In this document: positions 48,788 to 59,700 of the stretch, one piece after another | Numbering within the stretch: the first letter of the stretch is position 1 | Layout: every line of letters begins with the position of its first letter | Assembly: GCF_041296385.1 (NCBI RefSeq) | Contig: NC_091023.1 | Coordinates: 3,658,924 to 3,722,923 of the forward strand | Origin: Aphelocoma coerulescens | Taxonomy: Eukaryota; Chordata; Aves; Passeriformes; Corvidae | Reading direction: 5' to 3' | Length of the DNA: 64,000 bases | Made by a program: the position numbers and the translations under genes | The notes under the pieces: generated by a model | What the model saw: only the letters and a program-made list of their open reading frames with translations | What the model was told of the DNA's origin: nothing | The model's database searches: none

Positions 48788-48810
48788 GCGGCGGGGCGGG
48801 CGCCGCGCCG

Positions 48811-48866
48811 TTCTCCCAGGAGCGCTCCGTTTCTCCAGAAGGGCGGGCGAGCGGGCACCGGCCGGA
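48811..48866 (+). other. HDLBP: Putative HDLBP non-coding exon 1 (TATA promoter; 5' edge estimated)
   Basis: The plus strand reads GCCGGA|GTGAGTCACG, a consensus donor, about 85 bases after the TATA box. No ATG-led conserved frame is present, so this would be 5' UTR. The donor itself contains TGAGTCA, an AP-1 core. Joining to the UTR exon at 53053 is an inference. Confidence 0.5.
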
Positions 48867-50300
48867 GTGAGTCACGGGGGACGGGGGGCGGCCCCTCCGC
48901 CGCGGCCGCGGCGCCGACGTGGAGGCTGGCGGGGCGGCCCGGCCCGAGGCGGCCTCGCATCCTCCCCAGGGCACCGACGTGTCGGCGCTGCCTGGAAACT
49001 CCGCACTAACTTCCCGCCGGCCGGGCCGGGCAGGGCAAAGTCCGGCGAGGGAGGGTATCCGGCGGCGGGAGGTGGGGAAAAGTCTGGCCCCGCGGCGCGG
49101 CCTCGGACGGTGGTGGTATGGCTGTGCCGGCCGGCAGCAGCTGCCGCGTATCGCCGGCATATGGGGCCGGGCCGATGGGGAGGCCGAGCCCCGCGGCTGT
49201 GTGGGGAGGGGGCGGCCCGGCCAGGCCGAGCGCGGCGTGGTTCCTGTCGTCGGTGGCAGACGGTTAGCGGCGCAGGCCGAGGCGGTTCCACGCCGTTCCC
49301 GGCGGTCGTAGGGTTTGATTCCGATACGAGTTAAAGCAGCCGGCGGCGAGCGTTCGTCCAGTGTTGGTCAGCCCGCGGAGCACCGGCGGTGGGCAGCCCA
49401 GCCTGCCGCGGGGCCGAGCGCTCTGCTCCTGCTGTGGCTATAGAAGGACAAGCGCCCTGGCCCCGCTTCCTGGCCACCGTCGGCGGGGGGAGGTGCCACC
49501 GCCGGGCCCGGAGCTGGCCGTGCCCGCCACGCTACCGCCACCGGCAGCGTCCCGTTGGCCGCGGAACCGCGCTCGAGGCTGTCACTGGGCCCCGCGGGAG
49601 CGCCTGTCCCCCGCTCGCCTGATGCGGCCGCCCCCGGCCTGCAACCCGCAGGGCCGCGGCGGGATGGGGCTGCCGGGGCTGGGCTGTAGCTGCCCCGTGG
49701 CACTGGCCGCGCCCCGGCCCCGTTCCCGCACGGTCCTGGTGCGCTGGGCGCGCCCCCGCCGCCCCCTCCCGCTCGGCCCCGCGGGGGGCGCGGTGACAGC
49801 GGGGCCCGCCGGGCCCTTTAAGGGCGCCGCCCCGCCCCGCCGCCCCGCCCCCGGTGCCGCCAGTGCTGAGGTGGCGCTGGCGGCGCCGCCCGCCCGGCCG
49901 GGCCCGCGGGGCCTGGCTCCCCCGCCCCTCTGCCGGGCACCGCGGGGCCAAAGCGGAGGGGCGGTCCTGGGGGTCACGGTGGCGGTGTGGGCCTGGGTAG
50001 GCTCCGAGCGCAGACAGCCCGGCGCGGAAGGCTCCCCTGGACCGATGGCCCTCTCGGTGCGCGGCCGGGGCAGCCCTCTGCCAGCCCCGCTGAGAGGCAC
50101 TATCTGTGCCTGCCTCGCCGGGCCGGCCAGCAGGACGCGGCCGGGTGCACGTCCTCGGTGGCGGGGCCGCCACAGGGCTCCTCCTGTCCGGGGCCAGACG
50201 TGGTGGCGGGGCCGGCGCTAGTGGAAGAGTAAACATGGGGGATGGGTCAGGGCTGCCCGCGGCCAGGGCTGCGGTCGTGTTGCACTCTATGGTGTACTAA

Positions 50301-53052
50301 GTCGGGAATCGCTACGAAGGGAGACTGCATTCTGCCGCACAGCAGCTGTGTCAGCGTGATTCCCCCAAAACTGGGGGGCCTGGGCCTCCAATCTCTGAGG
50401 AAGCTCGTCGGGTTTCAGAAAGCAAGTATTTTCATTTGTGTCCACTCATTAGCCAAGAGATTGCCCTGTCCTGCGTGAACGTTTGGCAGAGAACAGTGCC
50501 TACCACAACCAGCCCAGTCCTGTTGCTATGTGCGGTTCTTGCTCCATGGGATTAACAAAGTGATAATGTTCTTATTAAATATACTTTTAAATAACGTATA
50601 GCTGACATTTCCATCCACAAGAGCTGATTGTATTGGCAGTGTAACTCATGACTTTGCCTTTGTTTCTCTTCATACAAATGTTTCCCGTGTGATTAGCTCT
50701 GCCCCTTGCTGGAGGTTATTTTTAGGATGATTTCATTCTCATTACTGAAGTGTGCTCTAGACTTCTGTAACTTCTTTTGGTGCACAAGGCCAGCAGTACA
50801 GGCAATGTATCAACCAGGCAGTTTGAAACCTGTTGACCCAGTCAGCTGCACACTGGCATGACGTAGCTGTAACCTTAATTTCAAAACCTAAGTGGGAAGC
50901 CAAGGAGGTGTAAGATCCAAATGCAGTGCTTGAGCTGCTGGTTTTGACATTATGTTTAAAATACCATTCTAATGGTTGCCTCTGATTTTGGCCAGAGATT
51001 AATCCCTGAGGCCTACAATATACCAGATGCTTGGGATTGCTGGAGATGAGGAGTATTTGTTCTTAGCTTCTTGTATGGGTGACGAAGCAGAAATTCATAT
51101 GGATAAACACTGCCCTTTGATTTCTCATTGAATGTCTGGCTGTTCTCTGAGGTGGAGGCAGCAAGGAAGATCTCTGCAGCTGGTGTGTACACAGTGAAAC
51201 CAGCAGCTGTGCCTTGAGGTTGTGGCTTTCAAGTAGGCACTATATTGGGTGTCGTTCACTGATTTCTTATCCTTACCCTCCTCTAAGGAGCAGAACACAT
51301 GCAAAACCAGCCAGGTGGTGTTTTCTGGAGAAATGAGAGTTATAAGCACATCTGTGCCATTAGCAAGGCAGAGCCAGAGCTTGACAGCTGTTTGTGATGC
51401 CTAAGATGCTTCTCCTTCCTGCCCTCGTTTGGAACTTGCCATGAGGTGGTGGCACCCGTGTTAGTGACCCAACAGGCTGGAGGAGCTGCCATGGAGCCTG
51501 CAGGCCTTGCCGAGATAGTCTGGAACAGGTGCCATGGCACTAACTTGCTTTCCTTGGATCTGCAGCAGCTTGAGCCATGCAGGCATGTGCCATGGACACA
51601 TAACCACGTGTTACACTGTGGCATAACCCTGGACAGCAAGGAGATTTCTCCAAGAAAATAGGTTACTAGCCAGAGTAAAAAAAATAGGTTCTCCAGGTTA
51701 CTAGCCACCCTTTCTGTACAGCAGCAAATGCCTTGCAGAGATCTGCATTGCTGCAGCACCTGTACTTCAGCAGCATGACTGGCTGTCCTGGTACCTGCTG
51801 CCTCATTCCAGGATTAATTGCAACATTAGCTCTATTGCTCTGACAACACAGTTTGTGCTGCCTTCTGCCTGTAAAAGGCGTGTTGAAGTAGGGGAAAAAA
51901 ACAGCGTTGGCTGAGGTGCAGATCAGGCCTGTATGACTCTTGCATCACTGCTTTCCCTGTTCTTCCCTGCTTCTGCCACCATCAGCTTCCCTTACTGCAT
52001 CATAGCTCTAGCATGATGTGAGACACCCCATCAGCAACACTGCGTTTTTAGGAGTGGCACTGGTTTGGGAAGCCTTTTCTAGCACAATGAAAGGTCAGAG
52101 ATGGCAACTGTCACTTTCCTGAGAAGCGATCAAGTTTGCTGTACAGAAGATGGTCCAAGCAGCACTGCAGGGTGTGTGTGGGAGAGGGGCCTCTTGTCCC
52201 ATGAGCAGGCAGAGGCACTGGATTTTAGGAGAATGCAAGCTCTGCTGAAGCACAGCTCTGGGGGACTCTGGGTATGGATTTGTTACAACTGACAGAGTGT
52301 GTACTGTACTGGCTTTTACATTTTCACTTGTATTCCTAAACACTTTCTCAGTAAATCTGCAGATCCAGATTCAGGAGATGGAAAGTCCTTCCCAGAAGTG
52401 TCTTTTTCTTCCCGCTTCTGTCTTGTGTACATGTTTAAAATGGTCTGTGTAAACCAGTGTGAATTTTCTTCTAGCTTTCAGATTTAGGCCTGGAGACAGA
52501 ATTTTGTGCCTGGTGCATGATCTTATTGCAATAAAAACTGCAGAGCTGGGCTGCCCAACAGATGAGTGTGGAGAGCCCTGAGTGTTTGCCTTAGTTTGTG
52601 AGGATGTCTGTGTTGATTCACCCAAGCTCCACTGAACTACATTCCTAACTTGTGACTGATGGCAGTGTTGTTGGCAGGTTTTCAGGTTGTTAGTCTCTTC
52701 TGACTAGAGAAGGTCTTGCTTGCAACCCTGAAATTTTATGTCTTGAACATCTGTTACTAATTTTTTTGCCTGATATTGTATGGCTACTCTTGTAGCCAGT
52801 GTGATGAAAGAGTAACTACTCCAGACTTCCTGCTGTGAAGTTTGAGTAGATAGTGGCACTGCCTGCAGAGCTAGTAAAACACGACAGGTGTCATGTATGG
52901 GGAGATGCAACTGGGTATGAGAGTGTTTTGGATAAGGTGCAACTTTGAAACATACAGGTGGGGCTCTGTTGAAAGTTACAGTAACAGGGGTGTCATGGTT
53001 TTCTCTTGTCTTGGACCTAATTTATTTATTTTAATTTTTTTTTTCTATAAAG
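50301..53052 (+). other. HDLBP: HDLBP 5' UTR intron, nothing else recognised
   Basis: About 2.7 kb lie between the CpG island and the second UTR exon. The only structure noted is a local duplication at 51655-51709, where AGGTTACTAGCCA occurs twice. Confidence 0.55.
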
Positions 53053-53120
53053 CAAAAGCTGGCAGGCTGACAAACAGGCAGCTTACAGGACGGACTCTCT
53101 GGCTACTGACCATTTAGCTG
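53053..53120 (+). other. HDLBP: HDLBP 5' UTR exon
   Basis: A long T-rich tract ending CTATAAAG precedes the exon, and the donor CTG|GTAAGTTC follows. The 68 nt have no ATG. It lies about 540 bp before the start-codon exon. An alternative acceptor (GGCAG) at 53060-53064 would make it 12 nt shorter. Confidence 0.6.
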
Positions 53121-53663
53121 GTAAGTTCTTATTTTGGTAGAGCCAAAGATCTTGCTGAGCTTGCTAGACAGAGTGGCTTTCTGAATATGTCCCTCAGTCA
53201 GGCACCTCAGTAAGTTTCTCAGGAAGAGGCAACTTTTCTTATCTCTTTTCTCTCCAGGGATACATAATGGTCTTGGACTGACTATCCAGATGTTCACATA
53301 CTCACTTAAAAATTGCCCACCATTAATAATGAATAGATTAATTAGACCGTACTTCAGATTAATTAGAATACACTTTAAAAATTTGTGGTGTCCCCCTTTC
53401 CAGTGACCTTCTTAGGTTACAGATCCTCTGCCTCCTTAGGGAGGAGCTTAGGGAGGTTTTGGTGACGGCTGTGTAGGGAGGAAATATCCATCCTGAGTTC
53501 CTGTCTGGTTCAACAAGGAAATTGGGCAGCCGATGGGCACTGTGGGTGCTTTTCAGGAGGATGACTGGAAGAGTGCTTAGTAACATACACTTTGTCTTCC
53601 TGGAGTGACTGTGTGCATCCTGAGCAGTGTTGGTGATAGTGTTGCCACCTCCATCTCTTCCAG

Positions 53664-53776
53664 TGGCATACCCGGATTGTGTGTGGGTGGGAAGTCGACA
53701 ATGAGCTCTGTGGCAGTTTTGACCCAGGAGAGCTTTGCTGAACACCGCAGCGGCCTGGCCCAGCAGCAAGTGAAAG
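53664..53776 (+). CDS. HDLBP: HDLBP exon with start codon (coding 53701-53776)
   Basis: Acceptor CATCTCTTCCAG, 37 nt of 5' UTR, then ATG with GTCGACA just before it (A at -3, acceptable Kozak context). It encodes residues 1-25, ending QQQVK, plus one base. Donor GTGAGCAAA. Confidence 0.95.
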
Positions 53777-56700
53777 GTGAGCAAACACAACTGAGTTCCT
53801 GTGATGTGCCTCTAGATCCAGACTGCACAGGCAAGATTCCTTGCTCTTGCCCAAGCTCACTCCATGTGTCCGGTTCCCCAAAAGTGTGCATTCTCCATTC
53901 CTAAATTAGCGTTTTGCTAGACTCTAGCTTTGCACCTCCAGCAGCACAGTGGTGATGCTGCACAGTGCAGGGCTGTGAGGAGACAGGCCTGAACACTTCA
54001 GAGAGTTCTGGCTAGCAGTGCTGTCAGCCCTGGGATGGGGCACATGCAAGAGTGGGACACTGAGCTACACGAGAACCTCATGGATCAGTGTGCTGGGCTG
54101 TCATTTCCACCCTTTGTTCAGCCAGGTGCTGGGGGTGGTCACTAACCCTGTGAACTGACTCAGTGATGGGTTTTGGCATCTGTCCCCAGCTGCAAAGTGC
54201 CCCATTTGGTATGGCCCAGTGCACAACTGAGTTGAACATAATGTACAGGCCTACAAGCTTTGTCTAGACTTTGCCCTAACTGTAGCCCTTCTCTCTGCCT
54301 TTTTCCTGGGCTTATATTTGTCTTGTCCCCTTCTGACCTGCACCCTTGCTCTGGTCCTTTCACTTCTTTCTGCTCAGCCTGTTTTCCCCTAATTGAACCC
54401 CTCTTGACAAAGTTGGCAATAAGGTGCTGTTTGCTACCACCATTCACTTGCATGTTCACTCCCTGCACCCACTGTGCCAGCTCAGACGAGGCTGGTGGTT
54501 TGTGGCATTCACTGCAGTCTGTGCTATGCTGATGTCAGTCGTGCTCCAGACTTGGCAGCCCCATAGGCATAGCTGTAATAGGATTAATAGCAGGGCACAA
54601 GCCATTTGCTCTCCCTTGTTAGTGGTGCCTAATTGCAATTGCACTGCCTGTGAACAGGGGCATTTCTGCAGGCAAGGTAACTCATTTACCCTATTTGCTT
54701 TACTCTAGTTACAGCTTTAAACTCTGAAGAAGAGAATGATCCTCCAACCTACAAGGAAGCCTTCCCTCCACTCCCTGAGAAAGCACCATGTTTGGAAGCT
54801 GCCCAGGAGCCTGCTGGTCCCTGGAGCAAAATTCGACCAATAAAGGCTTCTGTCATCACTCAGGTTGGTGGGAGTGGATGTCTTATGTCCTGTCTTTTTC
54901 CTGCTCCCAAAAGTACGTGAAGTGAAGCATTCCCTGAAGTATGAAATCCTTGTTATGTCAGCTTCTTTGTTATGTTTTACCCTGGTACTGCAGCTGAGAG
55001 CTAGGACTGCTCTGGAGGGGAGGGATGTGTTGGAAAACTGTCCAGAAAGAGCTCTGTATCCCTGTTCCACAAACAGCTGAAGCAGACCTGAAGGGAGGAT
55101 TGCAGAATTCCTGTAATGAGTGCTAATCCCCCTTTAGGAAGATTCCTAGTGTGGGACAGACGGCATGCTGCAGTGCTCCTGCACTTCCCTGGGCACAGCT
55201 GGTTGATGCAGTGCACAGACCTGGGAGGGAGGTCAGCTTGCCATTTAAGTCCTGTATGGGCATGAAAGAGAGAGGAACTGTCAGGCAAAAGCACACTGAC
55301 AGCTTGTTGTGCCCTTTTATCTGTCTGTGGCTGAGCAGGTGTTTCATGTGCCGCTGGAGGAGAGGAAATACAAGGACATGAATCAGTTTGGAGAAGGTGA
55401 GCAGGCCAAGATCTGCCTTGACATCATGCAGAAGACAGGAGCTCACCTGGAGCTGTCTCTCGCAAAGGACCAGGGCCTTTCCATCATGGTCTCTGGCAAG
55501 CTGGAAGCAGTCATGAAGGCTCGGAAGGAAATTGTTGCTCGACTGCAGACTCAGGTGAGGGCAGCTAACTGTTTCTCACTTGATCCCTGCTCTTCCCCAA
55601 GACTCCCAAATGCTTTGAGACCCTTGGGTGTGTGTGCTTATAAGCCAAAGAGGTGTTATTAGATGACTAATTCAGCTTTGCCATGTATTTTCAAAGCATA
55701 CAATTGGCAATTTGGAATGGAAATGAGTCTTAAAATAGGGTTCAAAGCTAATTACAGGCCATGGTGTTGCATGAAGGGTGGAGTCTTCAATCTGTGACTT
55801 TGTGCTGAGGTGCTGGTGCTGGCAAGGTACAGACCCCTCACACAAAATTCGTGGTGTGTGAGACTGGAATGGTGCTTTCTCTGAAGTCCTTCAGAGAAGA
55901 ATGTGGAGGGTTGGGAGAAAGAAAAGTAGAGAAGAGGGAGTTCTGCCAAATGCTGAAAGCTTCAGATCAGGGTTCTGGGTTGTGTAACTTGAGCCCCATT
56001 GGTAAGTAATTGCAGACTCCTTGTTTCAGTTGCTTCTCCTTTCAGTCCTCTGAATTTTGATTTCTTGCCTTCAGGTTCTTGAGTTCATTATCAAAATGGT
56101 AGTTCTTGTTAAGATACATCACAGCCAGGTGTCATGGTGTGTTTTAAAGTGTAATGTCCAAGGTAGTTAATGCAATAGGTAGGTAATACCATATCTGCTC
56201 AGTGCTGTTCAGCCTGTGTGTCATACCCTGCCAGAGGGAAGAAAAAGGGACAAACCTTACATAATGTGCGTCTTAAGAAATAGTTCAGGTTGTACTACCA
56301 CAGATCCATACCCCACTGTCCTCAAATATCCCTCCTAATTGGCCCCAGGTCTGAAAGGTGTGTCTTGTGTTGCAACTTCTCTTAGGCTTGACTGGCCTAA
56401 TGTGGACAGAAAGCTGAAGAGTCACACCAAGTGATCTGGCTTTGATTTGATTTATTTCTTTTTCCATTGTAGGTTGAATTGTAAGTGTCTAGTTAGTTAG
56501 TAGTTACATATTCACAGGGATCAAGAGCATAGTAGCAATCCTAAACTATCAGTGAGGTCAGTAAAAACTCATTGAGAAGAGAAGAAGTCAGGAATCCCTG
56601 TTACAAACCAGCCCTTTAATGCTAGATTGAGAGAAGCTCTGAGGACCCCTCTTTTTCAAGAGGAACCATCTAGAAGCAGTCCCTGAAGCAGCGTGTGCTG

Positions 56701-59700
56701 CATTGAAGACACCTTAGCACCCAGTAGTGGTAAGCATATTTGAGCTCTCTGCCTGCTGGAGTAAGTTTCTGGTGTTGAATTTCAGTTTCCTAGGAGTCAG
56801 ACTATGTCTTCTTCTCTGTAGCCTTGGCAGCAGATATCAGAGTTCAGATAAACTCTACCCCAGAGCTGTCATCCCAGTTGCTCTCTGGTGCTGAGAGACC
56901 GTGAGACAGTGGAGTGTAGACACCTCCTCATCTGTGCCTGAAGGCCTTTGCTTATTCAGAGTACTGCTCCTGGGCAAACAGAAGGCTTTTGAGGGAATAG
57001 TGGGGTTTAGACTCCTGGAATACAGGCACTATAGATCAACTCCTGTGGTGTAGTATCAGTCTTTGGACAGGATGTGCCAGAAGACATTGTGTTTCCTCCT
57101 CAGTTGTGCCACTAAGCAGCATCTGAAAATCCCTGTGCAGGGAAGGGCTCTCATAGATGCTTGGCCTTTGTGTTGCAGGCTTCAGCGACAGTTGCCATCC
57201 CCAAGGAGCACCATCGTTTTGTCATTGGAAAGAATGGTGAGAAGCTGCAGGACCTGGAGCTCAAAACCGCAACCAAAATCCAGATCCCCCGCCCAGATGA
57301 CCCCAGCAACCAGATCAAGATCACTGGCACTAAAGAAGGGATTGAAAAGGCCCGGCACGAGATCCTGCTTATCTCTGCTGAGCAGGTACTTCAGTCCTGT
57401 GATCTCTCTCATGTTATTATCTGAACGGCCATTTTGGTTCTCCATGGTATATTTGGTGTTTGTAGCCACGATGGGCACAGCCAGTGCTAACACTGTTAGT
57501 CTGAACGGAGATGTATACCCTTCCACTGGCTGTTTGATCACTGCTTCCAGGTTCTGCACCTTCTGGTGCACCCTTTTATCAGTCTCTAAAGTCAGATAAG
57601 CACTTTTTGTACTTTGAAGTGAACCATATTAGATGCCAGCTGAGATAAGACGGGAGATTACAGATGTGAATATCATAAATTTGGAACAGCACTATTTGTA
57701 GACAGAAAGGGATGGAGCCTGCAAACTGGAAAGGGTGCTTGGGCTAGAGTGCCAAGCAAGACAGCACTGGGAATCCAGCTGTATGTGGCAGAGATGGTAA
57801 TACTGACAGCAGTTTCCACTGAGGACTGTTCTGGATACTTTTAGGATAAGCGTGCCGTGGAGCGGCTGGATGTGGAGAAAGTGTACCATCCCTTCATTGC
57901 TGGCCCTTACAACAAGCTGGTGAGTGAGCTCATGCAGGAGACAGGGACACGCATCAACATTCCTCCGCCCAGCGTTAACAAGACAGAGATAGTCTTCACA
58001 GGGGAGAAGGAACAGCTAGCCCAGGCTGTGGCTCGTGTTAAGAAGATCTATGAGGAGAAGGTATGGACGGTCCCTAGAGCTTCCCATCTTCCCCCCACCT
58101 GCTCACAGCCCTTCTTCCCTTATTGTTCTACTTCTCTGCATCCCTCAGTTCCATACTCCTCGTGTCAGCTCTTGCTCAGCAGCCCTTGCAGTACATGGAC
58201 CTGGGTCTTACCATTTCCTTGCTCAGCAGAGTGGGACTTGGGGTGATTCTGCTGAGGAGGTGACAGATCTCCTGCGTTTTTGTGTAATGGAAATTAGCAG
58301 ACCACAAAGAGCTCTCTGGATGCATGTTTTCACAGGTGCTGCAAAGGAAGGAGGGAAGTGTGAAGGCTACAGTGTGGCCAACTGACAGTATCAAAGTTGT
58401 TACATGAGTAGAAGTTGCTGAAGAGTAAATTTCACTTCAGTTTATTTTCCACTGCCAGCATCACTGTGAATATCCTTGTTGTGGGTTGTTGGTCTGTTTT
58501 TCCTCATGGTTACGTCTGTTTTTGTACCAGTCTGAATTTCAACACAGATAATCATCTTATAGCGTGGTGTTGCATTACAGCGCTGCCTGGGGACAGCTGG
58601 GCATTGTGCAAGGGCAGGGGTGTGTATGTGGTCTCTTCCATGTAGTGTCCCAGGGAGCTTAAACAGAATTTTTGTATTTCACCTGTAAATTTTTGAGAAT
58701 AGGGCTTTCTGTAGGCAGGATCCCAGAGATGCTAGGGTACTGCAGAACTCCTGTGCTCACCTTTGCTTTGATCTTTCCTGGGTGCTGAGCTTCACTGCAT
58801 TTTGTGTCTCTTCCTTTCACTTTTGTCCTTCCCTGCTCCCTTGTGATTGATGCTCCAGTGCCTCTGCTCCTACAGAAAAAGAAGACCACTACCATCGCTG
58901 TGGAGGTGAAGAAGTCCCAGCACAAGTATGTCATCGGCCCCAAGGGTAATTCCCTGCAGGAGATCTTGGAGAAAACTGGAGTGTCTGTCGAGATCCCACC
59001 CACTGACAGTAGCTCGGAGACGGTGATACTGCGAGGCGAGCCTGAAAAGCTTGGGCAAGCATTGACTGAAGTCTATGCAAAGGTACTGACTGGATGGGCC
59101 AGGCCTCCTTTGAAAGCCCCACAAAGATACATCCCTGGGCTCTGACAGGTGGAGGGGGTGGGCTCTGTCAGGCTGTCAGAGATGCAGCTTAGAACTCAAT
59201 AACAAGGGTGCAGCATGGGAATTGGAAGTGAATTTTTGTGAAGGCCTCTTCCAGTCTGTCCACCCAACAGCTTCTCTGTCTCTCAGGCCAACAGTTTTAC
59301 CGTCTCCTCGGTCTCAGCCCCCTCTTGGCTTCATCGTTTCATCATTGGAAAGAAAGGACAAAACCTGGCCAAAATAACTCAGCAGATGCCAAAGGTATGG
59401 ATGAGCTATTAGCTTAGCAAAGAAGAATATGGTTTAATCCAGCTCACTCTTTGTAGAGAGAGAAATGTGTTTTAGCATGGATAAAACCAGGGAGGAAATG
59501 GCACAGATCTTATAATATTCAGGGGAACTACCAAATTCTAGTGCCTCGAACACTTCCCCATCCTATGTTACTTTCAAGGGTTGAGTCCTTCAAAGGAAGC
59601 TTTACGTGTTACTATTTGGAGAATTGATGTAGTAGGAGACCTGGAAATGCTGACTTCAATGAGGCTTCTCCCTGGTGAGTTAGATGGTATCTGGAGAAAG

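Larger units (their letters stand above)
48180..50300. promoter_or_regulatory. HDLBP: Large CpG island, probable downstream (alternative) HDLBP promoter
   Basis: About 2.1 kb of very GC-rich, CpG-dense sequence, the largest island in the window. It holds a TATA box, an inverted CCAAT box and a consensus splice donor on the plus strand. The next confident downstream exons are those of HDLBP, about 4 kb away. The long open frames on both strands reflect composition only. Confidence 0.65.

Noticed and set aside
47902..50236. Open frames of up to 352 codons in the third CpG island
   Set aside because: They overlap on both strands in several frames with Pro/Arg/Ala/Gly-rich content, so they are composition artefacts.
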